DNA of 64,000 nucleotides, from assembly GCA_023391375.1 (NCBI GenBank), contig JAEWBB010000011.1, positions 186,001 through 250,000 on the forward strand. The letters are read 5' to 3'. Each line of letters begins with the position of its first letter. Position 1 is the first letter of the stretch. Source of the stretch: Pseudomonadota bacterium. Lineage in GTDB: Bacteria > Pseudomonadota > Alphaproteobacteria > Sphingomonadales > Sphingomonadaceae. The position numbers and the translations under genes are program-made. Shown here in pieces: positions 35,651 through 42,694 of this stretch. A model generated the notes under the pieces. The model was given only the letters and a program-made list of their open reading frames with translations, had not been told where the DNA came from and searched no databases.

Positions 35651-37032
35651 TGGCGCTCGATGTGCTGGTCGTCGACGATGAAGCGGACATTCGCGAACTG
35701 GTGTCCGGGGTCCTCGAGGACGAAGGCTATTCGGTGCGCACCGCAGCCGACAGCACCGCGGCGATCGAGGCGGTCGAGGACCGGCGGCCCAGCCTGGTAT
35801 TGCTCGACGTCTGGCTTCAGGGATCTCGCCTCGACGGCCTCCAGATCCTCGAGGAGATCAAGCGTCGCGACGCGACCTTGCCGGTGATCGTCATTTCCGG
35901 GCACGGCAACCTCGACACGGCGGTGGCGGCGATACGCGAAGGCGCGGTCGACTTTATCGAGAAACCGTTCAAGGCCGACAAGCTGCTGCATCTTGTCGCC
36001 CGTGCCACCGAGACAGATCGCCTTCGACGCGAGAACGAGGCGCTCAAGGAGAAGATGGGCGCTGACGACAATTTGTCGGGAACCTCGGTCGCCATCAACA
36101 CCGTCCGTGCGACACTCAAACGCGTGGCGCCGACCGGCAGCCGCGTGATGATCACCGGTCCGGCGGGGGTCGGGAAGGAAATCGCGGCGCGCATGATCCA
36201 TAACTGGAGCCCGCGTGCCGGCGCCCCCTTTATCGTCGTCTCGTCGGCGATGATGAGCCCCGACAGGGTCGAGGAAGAGCTGTTTGGCAGCGAGACCGGC
36301 GGCGTGACCCGGCCTGGCCTTCTCGAGCAGGCGCATGGCGGCACGCTTTTCCTCGACGAAATCGCTGACATGCCCCTGACGACCCAAGGAAAAATCCTCC
36401 GCGTGTTGACCGACCAGAGCTATTCGCGCGTCGGCGGGCAGCGCCCGATCAAGGTCGATGTCCGCGTCCTTTCCGCCACCGCGAGGGACCTGGCCGACGA
36501 AATCCAGAATGGGCGCTTCCGCGAGGACCTGTTCTATCGTCTCAACGTCGTTCCGGTCCGAATCCCGCCCCTGCGCGAACGCCGCGAGGATATTCCGGTG
36601 CTCGTCGAACGGTTCCTCGCCCGCTTCGCCACCGACCGGCGTGTCCATCCGCCGGCCATTTCGAAGGATGCGCTGGCGGCTTTGCAGGCGCACGACTGGC
36701 CGGGCAACGTCAGGCAGCTTCGCAACATCATCGAGCGGACGATGATCCTCGCGCCCGGCGACCGGGTCGAACGGATAGAGCTCGACCTCCTGCCGCCGGA
36801 AGTCGTGGAAACCCAAGGCATGGTCGGCGTGCCGGCCGCCTCGATGGCGATCATGGGCTCGCCGCTGCGCGAAGCCCGCGAGAATTTCGAACGTGAATAT
36901 CTCAAGGTCCAGATTCGCCGTTTTTCCGGCAACATCTCGCGCACCGCGTCGTTCATCGGCATGGAACGTTCGGCTCTGCACCGCAAACTCAAGGCGCTGG
37001 GCATCGGCGACAAGGATGAAGGACGCGACTAA
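35650..37032 (+). CDS. ntrX: Response regulator NtrX, AAA+ type without GAFTGA
   Basis: A 460-residue regulator. Receiver domain with VVDDEAD and phospho-Asp53 (LLDVW). The AAA+ domain has a changed Walker A (GPAGVGKE) and LFLDEIADMP. Where sigma-54 activators have GAFTGA the sequence runs ELFGSETGGVTRPGLLEQAHGGT, so the loop that contacts sigma-54 is missing, as known for alphaproteobacterial NtrX. The C-terminal Fis-type HTH is NISRTASFIGMERSALHRKLKALG. It probably acts with sigma-70-type promoters in nitrogen, redox or envelope control. Confidence 0.94.
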   Translation: MALDVLVVDDEADIRELVSGVLEDEGYSVRTAADSTAAIEAVEDRRPSLVLLDVWLQGSRLDGLQILEEIKRRDATLPVIVISGHGNLDTAVAAIREGAVDFIEKPFKADKLLHLVARATETDRLRRENEALKEKMGADDNLSGTSVAINTVRATLKRVAPTGSRVMITGPAGVGKEIAARMIHNWSPRAGAPFIVVSSAMMSPDRVEEELFGSETGGVTRPGLLEQAHGGTLFLDEIADMPLTTQGKILRVLTDQSYSRVGGQRPIKVDVRVLSATARDLADEIQNGRFREDLFYRLNVVPVRIPPLRERREDIPVLVERFLARFATDRRVHPPAISKDALAALQAHDWPGNVRQLRNIIERTMILAPGDRVERIELDLLPPEVVETQGMVGVPAASMAIMGSPLREARENFEREYLKVQIRRFSGNISRTASFIGMERSALHRKLKALGIGDKDEGRD

Positions 37033-37035
37033 AGC

Positions 37036-37503
37036 ATGGGCGACAAATCACCGAATTTGCAGGATTTGTTCCTCAATGCATGTCGAAAAAGCCGGGCGCC
37101 CGTAACCATCTTCCTGGTCAAGGGGATCAAGCTTTCCGGTGTGATTACCGGATTCGACGCCTTTTCCCTGCTGTTGAGGCGGGATGGGGAGTCGCAGCTC
37201 GTCTACAAGCACGCCGTGTCGACAATCGTTCCGGCCCAGCGCCACGCCCTGCCCGAGGACGAAGGGCAGGGGGGTGGGCGTGCCTCGCTCCAGGACCAGC
37301 TTCTTCTCGCAGCGGAACGGGAGCAGTCGTCGGTGACGCTCTATCTCATGAACGGCGTGATGCTGCAGGGACGTCTCGAGGCGCATGACCAGTTCGCGCT
37401 GCTGGTCAGCCGCGGGGACCAGCAACAACTCGTCTATAAACACGCCATTTCCACGCTGCATGCCGACGTCTCTGCGGACGGCAACGACGCGGAGCCCGCG
37501 TGA
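37036..37503 (+). CDS. hfq: RNA chaperone Hfq with two tandem Sm domains
   Basis: A 155-residue protein containing two complete Hfq Sm folds. Domain 1 (about 7-68) runs from NLQDLFLNACRKSR to YKHAVSTIVP; domain 2 (about 83-142) from SLQDQLLLAAEREQ to YKHAISTLH. Both have the proximal QD and KH residues. The rim is basic only in domain 1 (RKSR against EREQ), and the distal-face aromatic is Phe in domain 1 (TIFLVKG) and Tyr in domain 2 (TLYLMNG). A hexamer-like ring would need only three chains. Same operon as ntrX and hflX; GTGA overlap with hflX. Confidence 0.95.
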   Translation: MGDKSPNLQDLFLNACRKSRAPVTIFLVKGIKLSGVITGFDAFSLLLRRDGESQLVYKHAVSTIVPAQRHALPEDEGQGGGRASLQDQLLLAAEREQSSVTLYLMNGVMLQGRLEAHDQFALLVSRGDQQQLVYKHAISTLHADVSADGNDAEPA

Positions 37504-38792
37504 GCGTCTTCAACCGGTCCGACGAGGAAGGGATCGGCCGCGGTGAGCGGGCGCTAGTCGTTCTGCCGGACATCGGCGGCGCGATGCGTTCGGTCGACGC
37601 GCGGCTTGAAGAAGCCGAGGGCCTGGCCGAAGCGATCGGGATCGACGTGGTCGGTCGCAAGGCGTTCCGCATCCGTCAGGCGCGGCCCGCCAGCCTGTTT
37701 GGCAAGGGGCAGGCGGAAGAGATTGCACAAATGGCGGAAACCGACGAGGCGAAGCTGCTGATCGTCGATGCCGCCCTGTCTCCGGTGCAGCAGAAGTCGC
37801 TCGAAGAAATGACCAAGTGCAAGGTCATCGACCGCACCGGCCTCATTCTCGAAATCTTCGGCGAACGCGCGGCGACGGCGGAAGGCCGGCTGCAGGTCGA
37901 ACTGGCCCACCTCGACTACCAGGCGGGCCGCCTGGTGCGCAGCTGGACTCACCTCGAGCGCCAGCGCGGCGGCTTCGGCTTCCTCGGCGGCCCGGGTGAA
38001 ACCCAGATCGAGGCCGACCGCCGGATGATCCGCGACCGCATGGCGCGGATTCGGAAGGAACTGGAGCAGGTGCGCCGGACCCGCGGTTTGCACCGCGACC
38101 GTCGGCAGCGCGCGCCGTGGCCGGTCGTGGCACTCGTCGGCTACACCAATGCTGGCAAGTCGACCCTGTTCAACCGCATGACCCGCGCCGACGTCATGGC
38201 CGAGGACCTGTTGTTCGCGACCCTTGATCCGACCATGCGCGACGTGCGTTTGCCCGGCTTCGACAAGGCCATCCTGAGCGATACGGTGGGATTCGTTTCG
38301 AACTTGCCGACCGAACTGATCGCCGCATTTCGTGCGACACTGGAAGAGGTCGCGGCCGCCGACCTCATCCTTCATGTCCGCGATCTGGCGCACCCCGACA
38401 GCGAAGCGCAGGCGGCGGACGTAACGTCGGTCCTCCAGAGCCTTGGCCTCGACGAGCCAGATAGCCCGCCGCGTCTCGAGGTGTGGAACAAGATCGACCT
38501 GATCGAAGGTGAAGACCGGATCGCGGTCGTCAACGAAGCGACGCGGCGGCATGACGTCATATGCGTGTCGGCGCTCGAGGGCTGGGGGATCGACGAGCTT
38601 CGGCAGGCCATCGCCGATCGCCTGCACGACGGCGCGGAAACGCGGCGGATCGACGTCCCCGCGACGGATGGCACGCGACTGGCCTGGCTCCATGCCCGCG
38701 GCCAGGTGCTCGCACAATCGCTCGATGGCGAGACGATGCACCTGTCGGTCAAACTCAGCGCCGATAACTGGGCGCGCTACGAGGCGCTCTAG
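37500..38792 (+). CDS. hflX: GTPase HflX
   Basis: A 430-residue ribosome-associated GTPase. The N-terminal HflX domain (LFGKGQAEEIAQM, DRTGLILEIFGERA) and the Gly-rich GFGFLGGPGETQIEADRR precede the G domain: GYTNAGKSTLFN (G1), DTVGFVSNLP (G3) and NKIDL (G4). The GTG start overlaps the hfq stop. Its stop and that of the convergent mazG share the bases CTAG. The hfq-hflX order is widely conserved. Confidence 0.95.
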   Translation: MSVFNRSDEEGIGRGERALVVLPDIGGAMRSVDARLEEAEGLAEAIGIDVVGRKAFRIRQARPASLFGKGQAEEIAQMAETDEAKLLIVDAALSPVQQKSLEEMTKCKVIDRTGLILEIFGERAATAEGRLQVELAHLDYQAGRLVRSWTHLERQRGGFGFLGGPGETQIEADRRMIRDRMARIRKELEQVRRTRGLHRDRRQRAPWPVVALVGYTNAGKSTLFNRMTRADVMAEDLLFATLDPTMRDVRLPGFDKAILSDTVGFVSNLPTELIAAFRATLEEVAAADLILHVRDLAHPDSEAQAADVTSVLQSLGLDEPDSPPRLEVWNKIDLIEGEDRIAVVNEATRRHDVICVSALEGWGIDELRQAIADRLHDGAETRRIDVPATDGTRLAWLHARGQVLAQSLDGETMHLSVKLSADNWARYEAL

Positions 38793-39601
38793 GCTCTTTC
38801 GGCCTGCTTGGCCGCCGTCCAAAGCACTTCCTGGTCCTCCAACGTCATTTCGGTGAAGCCGGGCGTGGCCTCGATCGTGCGGAAACGCCGCTCGAATTTC
38901 CTGTTGGCCTTGCGAAGCGCCTCTTCCGGATCGATCTTCAGAAACCGTGCGAAGTTGACGACGGCGAAGATCAGGTCGCCGACCTCTTCCTCGAGCATTT
39001 CGGGTGGCGCTTCGGCGATCTCGTCCAGCTCTTCGCGGATCTTCGCCTTGGGACCTTCGACGTCGGGCCAGTCAAAACCGGTGCGGGCTGCACGCTTCTG
39101 CAGCTTGGCAGCCCGTTCCAGTGCCGGCAGCGATAGCGCAACGCCGGCCAACGCGCTTTGATCGGGATGGGCAGCGCGTTCGGCGGCCTTGATTTCTTCC
39201 CATAGGTGATGACCACCGACTTCAGCACCGCCAAAAATGTGCGGGTGACGTCGTTCCAGCTTGTCCGAAATGCTGTCCAAAACGTCGCCGACGTCGAAGT
39301 GGCCGGCTTCCTCCGCCATGCGGGCGTGGAACACGACCTGGAGCGCAAGGTCGCCAAGCTCGCCCTTGAGGTCCGCGAGATCGCCGCGATGGATCGCGTC
39401 GGCGACCTCATAAGCTTCCTCGATCGTGTACGGGGCGATGGTCTCGAAAGTCTGGACGCTATCCCATTCGCAGCCGGTGTCCGGATCGCGTAGCCGGGCC
39501 ATGATCGAGACGAGGCGGGACAGCGCATCTCCGTTTCTCGCATCGCCGCGTGCAGGCGCATTTTCGGCAGAAATCCGGTTCGGGGGGGCATCCAACGTCA
39601 C
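38789..39601 (-). CDS. mazG: Nucleoside triphosphate pyrophosphohydrolase MazG
   Basis: A 270-residue all-alpha NTP pyrophosphatase with two MazG repeats. The first has CEWDSVQTFETIAPYTIEEAYEVADAI with KGELGDLALQVVFHA; the second KIREELDEIAEA and EEEVGDLIFAVVNFAR. The EExxE/ExxD metal sites are intact in both. It is the last host gene before the inserted element; its ATG lies nine bases from the left attachment repeat, so the insertion has replaced its upstream region. Confidence 0.95.
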   Translation of the reverse strand: MTLDAPPNRISAENAPARGDARNGDALSRLVSIMARLRDPDTGCEWDSVQTFETIAPYTIEEAYEVADAIHRGDLADLKGELGDLALQVVFHARMAEEAGHFDVGDVLDSISDKLERRHPHIFGGAEVGGHHLWEEIKAAERAAHPDQSALAGVALSLPALERAAKLQKRAARTGFDWPDVEGPKAKIREELDEIAEAPPEMLEEEVGDLIFAVVNFARFLKIDPEEALRKANRKFERRFRTIEATPGFTEMTLEDQEVLWTAAKQAERA

Positions 39602-39609
39602 ATCTCCGT

Positions 39610-39637
39610 TAGTCTGATAATATGTATTCTTGACGCG
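39610..39637 (+). repeat. Left attachment site (XerC-type arm and centre only)
   Basis: An 11-base arm TAGTCTGATAA, centre TATGTA, then TTCTTGACGCG, which does not resemble a XerD arm. It is identical to the right site over 18 bases and then diverges, as expected for a hybrid site made by XerC-mediated insertion. Confidence 0.7.
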
Positions 39638-39649
39638 GAGAGGTCGCCA

Positions 39650-39997
39650 TCATCGTCCCTCCCGCTCCCCGGGCTGCGCGTCCTCGCTTCGCTGCGGGCG
39701 CGCATCGCCGGGAGCGGGGCTCGCTCCATGAGGCGAACGGCCCGCCGCAAGCTCGTCATCCATCATTTCATAATCGCAGCGGAGGCCTTCTTCGAGCGTA
39801 CGCAGAACATAATCCACGTCTTCGTCATCCATATTCCGGAGAAAGCGCGCGACCAATTTGAGATTGTCCACGTGCTTCTCAGGAACCGTGACATTCACTC
39901 GCTTCAGCCCAGCCTGCGACTGGCGGAGATCGAAGGCTCGGCGGCGATCGGAAGGGATTTCCGCAATGAACCTCTCCATTGGTGTCATCTTCGCCAT
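39650..39997 (-). CDS. Small ribbon-helix-helix-like regulator of the element
   Basis: A 115-residue protein. The centre LKRVNVTVPEKHVDNLKLVARFLRNM has the strand-helix-helix pattern of RHH DNA-binding domains; the acidic helix DDEDVDYVLRTLEEGLR follows. The last 30 residues are low-complexity and come from GC-rich, palindrome-like DNA next to the left attachment site. ATG 39997 has GAGGG five bases upstream and is preferred over the upstream ATG at 40102. By position it could be the element's repressor, comparable in role to RstR; this is inference. Confidence 0.6.
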   Translation of the reverse strand: MAKMTPMERFIAEIPSDRRRAFDLRQSQAGLKRVNVTVPEKHVDNLKLVARFLRNMDDEDVDYVLRTLEEGLRCDYEMMDDELAAGRSPHGASPAPGDARPQRSEDAQPGEREGR

Positions 39998-40158
39998 GCT
40001 GCCCTCAGTACGGACGCTAGCGGCGCCATCGAGGAAGGAAGGGCCAGAGAGAGAGGGATTGCAGTCCCCGCCGATAGCGTCCGTACGGACATAATGCATC
40101 ATGTCCGCACGCCCCGCAATAGTCCGAGGCGCCTTTCTGAATGACTATCTCTGGAAAA

Positions 40159-40183
40159 TCCCGTTTTCGGGACGAATTCGCAC
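40159..40183 (-). repeat. Hairpin repeat A, copy 1
   Basis: Minus strand: GTGCGAATTCG followed by TCCCG, loop AAAA, CGGGA. It lies 160 bases upstream of the regulator gene, in the otherwise gene-free stretch 39998-40306, which also holds a CGCTAACGACCCATT repeat and no other feature I can see. Confidence 0.75.
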
Positions 40184-40222
40184 CTTGTCGCTAGAGTGAT
40201 GCGGAGGCTCTACCCGTACGAC

Positions 40223-40237
40223 CGCTAACGACCCATT
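40223..40237 (+). repeat. Repeat B, copy 1 (degenerate)
   Basis: CGCTAACGACCCATT, identical to the cores at 40748 and 41078. The flanking palindrome arms seen in copy 2 are not preserved here. Confidence 0.6.
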
Positions 40238-40306
40238 CCAGACGTTGCATTCCCGATCCCCACGGGCAATCCTAAGGGAAGATGCTTTCATTTGAGGGAG
40301 TGCAGT

Positions 40307-40732
40307 TTGTTATTAATCGGGCTGGCACTCGCAGGTCTAAGCTTTTCCGCGAGCGGAACTTGCTCACTTCCTGCTGACACCTCCTTCGTGGAGAACTTCT
40401 CCGAGCTACCGAAAGAAATTCAAAAGCGAATCCTCGCGGACGGAACAGTGGCGGAGCGTGGCGGGAAATTCAGTCCCAACGACAACATAACCGCTCCTGC
40501 CCTTCCAACTCGCCGCTTTGTAACCGCCGGACGTAAGGGTCAAACTTGGTTCGTTCAAATCGAAGACGGAGGCTTCGGCGGCCCTCACATCGACGTCTAC
40601 GGCTATTGGCTCGTCAAAGACACGCGGACGCAACGCGTCGATTCAATGGAAGTAGCGACATTGGCAGGCCCGCCATGCGATGCGGCAAGAGCGATCCTCC
40701 TCGGGGTGCACAATTTCTTCCACTCACGGTGA
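40307..40732 (+). CDS. Hypothetical exported protein in the element
   Basis: A 141-residue protein with a signal peptide (LLIGLALAGLSFSASG) and a mature domain with two Cys (early TCSLP and late GPPCDAA). No family recognised. TTG 40307 follows GAGGGAG by six bases and gives a well-formed signal peptide; TTG 40292 is the longer alternative. Codon use is less GC-rich than in the flanking chromosome. A repeat of family B follows its stop. Confidence 0.6.
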   Translation: MLLIGLALAGLSFSASGTCSLPADTSFVENFSELPKEIQKRILADGTVAERGGKFSPNDNITAPALPTRRFVTAGRKGQTWFVQIEDGGFGGPHIDVYGYWLVKDTRTQRVDSMEVATLAGPPCDAARAILLGVHNFFHSR

Positions 40733-40743
40733 TGTTCGTTAGA

Positions 40744-40770
40744 CGTCCGCTAACGACCCATTGCGGACAT
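40744..40770 (+). repeat. Repeat B, copy 2 (complete palindrome)
   Basis: GTCCGC (40745-40750) and GCGGAC (40763-40768) flank TAACGACCCATT. It lies a few bases after the exported-protein gene and directly before the Shine-Dalgarno AAGGAG of the next small gene. Confidence 0.7.
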
Positions 40771-40785
40771 TAAGGAGACTTGCCA

Positions 40786-40992
40786 TTGTTGGGCATGTCA
40801 ACCGAACCAAATGCCCACGCTCTGATGCTTCGGGACACCATCCTGAACCTGGAAAACGACCTAAAGGAATTGACCGGGACTTCGGACTTTGACCGAGGTT
40901 ATCAAATGGGTCTGGATTTTGCCCTGAATACAATCAGGCTTCAGTGTGATGTATTTGACTTGGACGACGTCTTGAAGATGGTTCAGGGCTAG
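40786..40992 (+). CDS. Small helical protein in the element, unknown function
   Basis: About 68 residues, acidic and helical (ALMLRDTILNLENDLKELTG, GYQMGLDFALNTIRLQ, FDLDDVLKMVQG). No family recognised. AAGGAG ends eight bases before TTG 40786, and an ATG at 40795 is an alternative start 17 bases from it. Repeat B copy 3 follows within 100 bases. Confidence 0.5.
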   Translation: MLGMSTEPNAHALMLRDTILNLENDLKELTGTSDFDRGYQMGLDFALNTIRLQCDVFDLDDVLKMVQG

Positions 40993-41077
40993 CCTTCCGC
41001 GCAGCGTGAGCGACCCGTTCTCAGCGATCCTGACCACGGCCACTTTGCACCCTTTGTGGTCGTGCGCGCCTGGCGAC

Positions 41078-41092
41078 CGCTAACGACCCATT
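41078..41092 (+). repeat. Repeat B, copy 3
   Basis: CGCTAACGACCCATT again, with weak arms (GGCGAC before, GCCGCC after). It lies between the small helical gene and the tRNA gene, in the 410-base stretch 40993-41403 without protein genes. Confidence 0.6.
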
Positions 41093-41135
41093 GCCGCCGA
41101 AACTTCGGTGTGCTGAAAGCTGGTCGGACCGGCTT

Positions 41136-41209
41136 TGCCCCGTCGTCTTAGGGTAGGACACCGCACTTTGACTGCGGCGGTCGCGGTTCGAATCCACGCG
41201 GGGCATCCA
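41136..41209 (+). tRNA. tRNA-Gln (anticodon UUG), inside the mobile element
   Basis: A full cloverleaf of 74 bases with encoded CCA. Acceptor TGCCCCG pairs perfectly with CGGGGCA, including the U1-A72 pair of glutamine tRNAs. D stem GTCT/GGAC, anticodon stem CCGCA/TGCGG with loop CTTTGAC (anticodon TTG), T loop TTCGAAT. Oddities: the T stem has one C-A mismatch (41184/41196), the discriminator is U instead of the usual G, and the D arm with CGTCT and AGGACACCG resembles tRNA-Glu more than tRNA-Gln. From 41210 to 41403 nothing else is seen. Confidence 0.8.
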
Positions 41210-41403
41210 GAATAGGATATCCGCTTTCCATTCTTAGTGGTCACCTAGGCCCATTGGCGCGAGACGTATGGTCTTGAAGGTGTTGCTTCGAGAAAACAAA
41301 TTTAGGAAGCAAATTGGCGAAAGTTCGCCGTTTCTTACCGTGGTGCCTCCGGTGGGCCTCGGCACTACCATAGGTTGTCAAACGCATTTCAAAGGGAAAT
41401 CCG

Positions 41404-41781
41404 ATGAACCGGATCATAGCATTTTTTTTGGCGCCGGGACTCGTTAGTTGCGTAGCGCCGTCGAGGGATATCGACTTTGACAGAGCTATGACGGCGAATA
41501 GTTCCGTCGAGCCAATTGAACTAAAAGGATACATTGAAGCTAATCCAGAAGGTGTCTCATTGTACGAAAGTCGAGGCGCCCTAAGTAATCTCGACGATAA
41601 AAGGTGCGTCGTCTTGGGCTCGAGACAACCGGAAGTGAGGCGCACTCTCCAAAATCTAGATGGGGCACTTGTCCGGGCTCGCGGCTTCATAAAGGAGCTC
41701 AAATGCGATTCGAATGATCTTTGTCTTTCAGTTTGTTCCAATATAACGATGAGCGTCACCGCTATCAAAAAATTGCAATAG
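41404..41781 (+). CDS. Putative lipoprotein in the element
   Basis: A 125-residue protein. MNRIIAFFLAPGLVSCV is a lipoprotein signal with Cys at residue 16. The mature part (EPIELKGYIEANPEGVSLYESRGAL, CVVLGSRQPEV, VRARGFIKELKC) looks like a small beta-barrel or OB-like domain with further Cys, but no family is recognised. AAAGGGA precedes the ATG. This is among the most AT-rich genes in the window, a sign of transfer. An antisense ORF over the same bases is judged a shadow. Confidence 0.65.
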   Translation: MNRIIAFFLAPGLVSCVAPSRDIDFDRAMTANSSVEPIELKGYIEANPEGVSLYESRGALSNLDDKRCVVLGSRQPEVRRTLQNLDGALVRARGFIKELKCDSNDLCLSVCSNITMSVTAIKKLQ

Positions 41782-41810
41782 TATTTCGATAATTTAAAGG
41801 ACGACGATTA

Positions 41811-41838
41811 GTGTCCGCATCCCACCCATCGCGGACAT
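41811..41838 (+). repeat. Repeat B, copy 4 (variant centre)
   Basis: GTCCGC (41813-41818) and GCGGAC (41831-41836) enclose ATCCCACCCATC. It follows the lipoprotein gene as copy 2 follows the exported-protein gene. Confidence 0.6.
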
Positions 41839-41856
41839 CCATCGACGCAAAGGAAA

Positions 41857-41881
41857 TCCCGTTTTCGGGACAAATTCGCAC
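41857..41881 (-). repeat. Hairpin repeat A, copy 2
   Basis: Minus strand: GTGCGAATTTG, then TCCCG, AAAA, CGGGA and TTTCC, nearly identical to copy 1. It lies in the intergenic stretch 41782-42011, downstream of the AbiU2-like gene. Confidence 0.75.
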
Positions 41882-42011
41882 GTTCCTGGGTGCGCTGCCC
41901 CCGGCATGTAAAGGGACCGTGGCTCGCTTCGCTGCGCCCGCACCACTCCCTTGACATTGCCTCCCCCGCGTTCGCCACGTGGCATCTCCCGGCCCCTGGC
42001 CGGAAGCTTTC

Positions 42012-42671
42012 CTATTTGGCTCCGTCCAGCCACTTATCGAGTTCGTCCGGCGTGAATGCGCCCCGGGGAACTTTGAGCTGATCGAGCATCTTCGCGTAAT
42101 GCTCCCCGGGCAGCGGTGAGGGGTCCCGAAACGGCTCTCCAATTGCGCCCAAGAGCTCGTTTGTCAGACCGATGCAAAGCGCAATCAACGCTTTGAGTTG
42201 GTCGATGCGGATATTCGCATCTTTGAACATGTCCTCGTACGTTTTCTTCGCTGTTCGGTGTGCAAAGACATTGTTGCGGAGCAACTGAAGTTTTCGGAAC
42301 GCCGGACGAGCTGCCTTCAGATTTCGCGCGACCTCCGGAAGTTGAATGTGCCGCTGACGCTCCAGTTCGCGTAAAATAGCAGGCAGGCAGATCGTTCTTT
42401 TGTCGTCGTCAAGCAACGCGTGGATCTCGCCTACGACACCCGCCAGTTGCCCATGCTGTAGGAAGCGAAGATGCTCCCAGTGTTCTCCAATTGCAGGATG
42501 GCGCGAGCGTCCCTCCTGACTAGCGGTAAGCCACCAAAGGTCGAAGTGGACGTGCGCCCTAAGCGCCATTCGCGACGCCGTGTCGATTTGCTGTTCAATG
42601 GCGAGACTCATACCCATCCTCGCAGCATAGAAACCGACCGGCTCTCGTTTCAATGGCGCAGGATGTCTCAT
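42012..42671 (-). CDS. AbiU2-like HEPN protein, probable abortive-infection RNase
   Basis: Up to 219 residues. The C-terminal half reads LLRNNVFAHRTAKKTYEDMFKDANIRIDQLK, where RNNVFAH fits the Rx4-6H motif of HEPN RNases with a polar residue after Arg; this arrangement matches AbiU2 proteins. The rest is helical. The start is uncertain: ATG 42671 is inside hairpin A copy 3 and has no Shine-Dalgarno, while ATG 42611 has CGAGGAT upstream. It may give the host defence against other phages or regulate the element. Confidence 0.65.
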   Translation of the reverse strand: MRHPAPLKREPVGFYAARMGMSLAIEQQIDTASRMALRAHVHFDLWWLTASQEGRSRHPAIGEHWEHLRFLQHGQLAGVVGEIHALLDDDKRTICLPAILRELERQRHIQLPEVARNLKAARPAFRKLQLLRNNVFAHRTAKKTYEDMFKDANIRIDQLKALIALCIGLTNELLGAIGEPFRDPSPLPGEHYAKMLDQLKVPRGAFTPDELDKWLDGAK

Positions 42672-42691
42672 TTTTTGAGACAATTTCGCAC
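42665..42691 (-). repeat. Hairpin repeat A, copy 3
   Basis: Minus strand: GTGCGAAATT, then GTCTCA, loop AAAAA, TGAGAC. The flank is that of copies 1 and 2 but both stem arms have changed together. An in-frame ATG of the AbiU2-like ORF lies in its right arm. Confidence 0.75.
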
Positions 42692-42694
42692 GTT

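Noticed and set aside
41241..41768. A 175-codon minus-strand ORF opposite the lipoprotein gene
   Set aside because: The plus-strand frame has a lipobox signal and a ribosome-binding site; the minus-strand frame has neither and no recognisable domain.
40223..41836. Integron cassettes with attC sites, suggested by repeats after each cargo gene
   Set aside because: The repeats lack the RYYYAAC and GTTRRRY core pair in the right arrangement (one GTTAGAC at 40739 is isolated), there is no integrase, and tRNA and phage genes do not fit.
41765..42142. Minus-strand ORFs of 125 and 79 codons near the AbiU2-like gene end
   Set aside because: They cross hairpin repeat A copy 2 and repeat B copy 4 and overlap the AbiU2 3' end; they look like translated repeat sequence.
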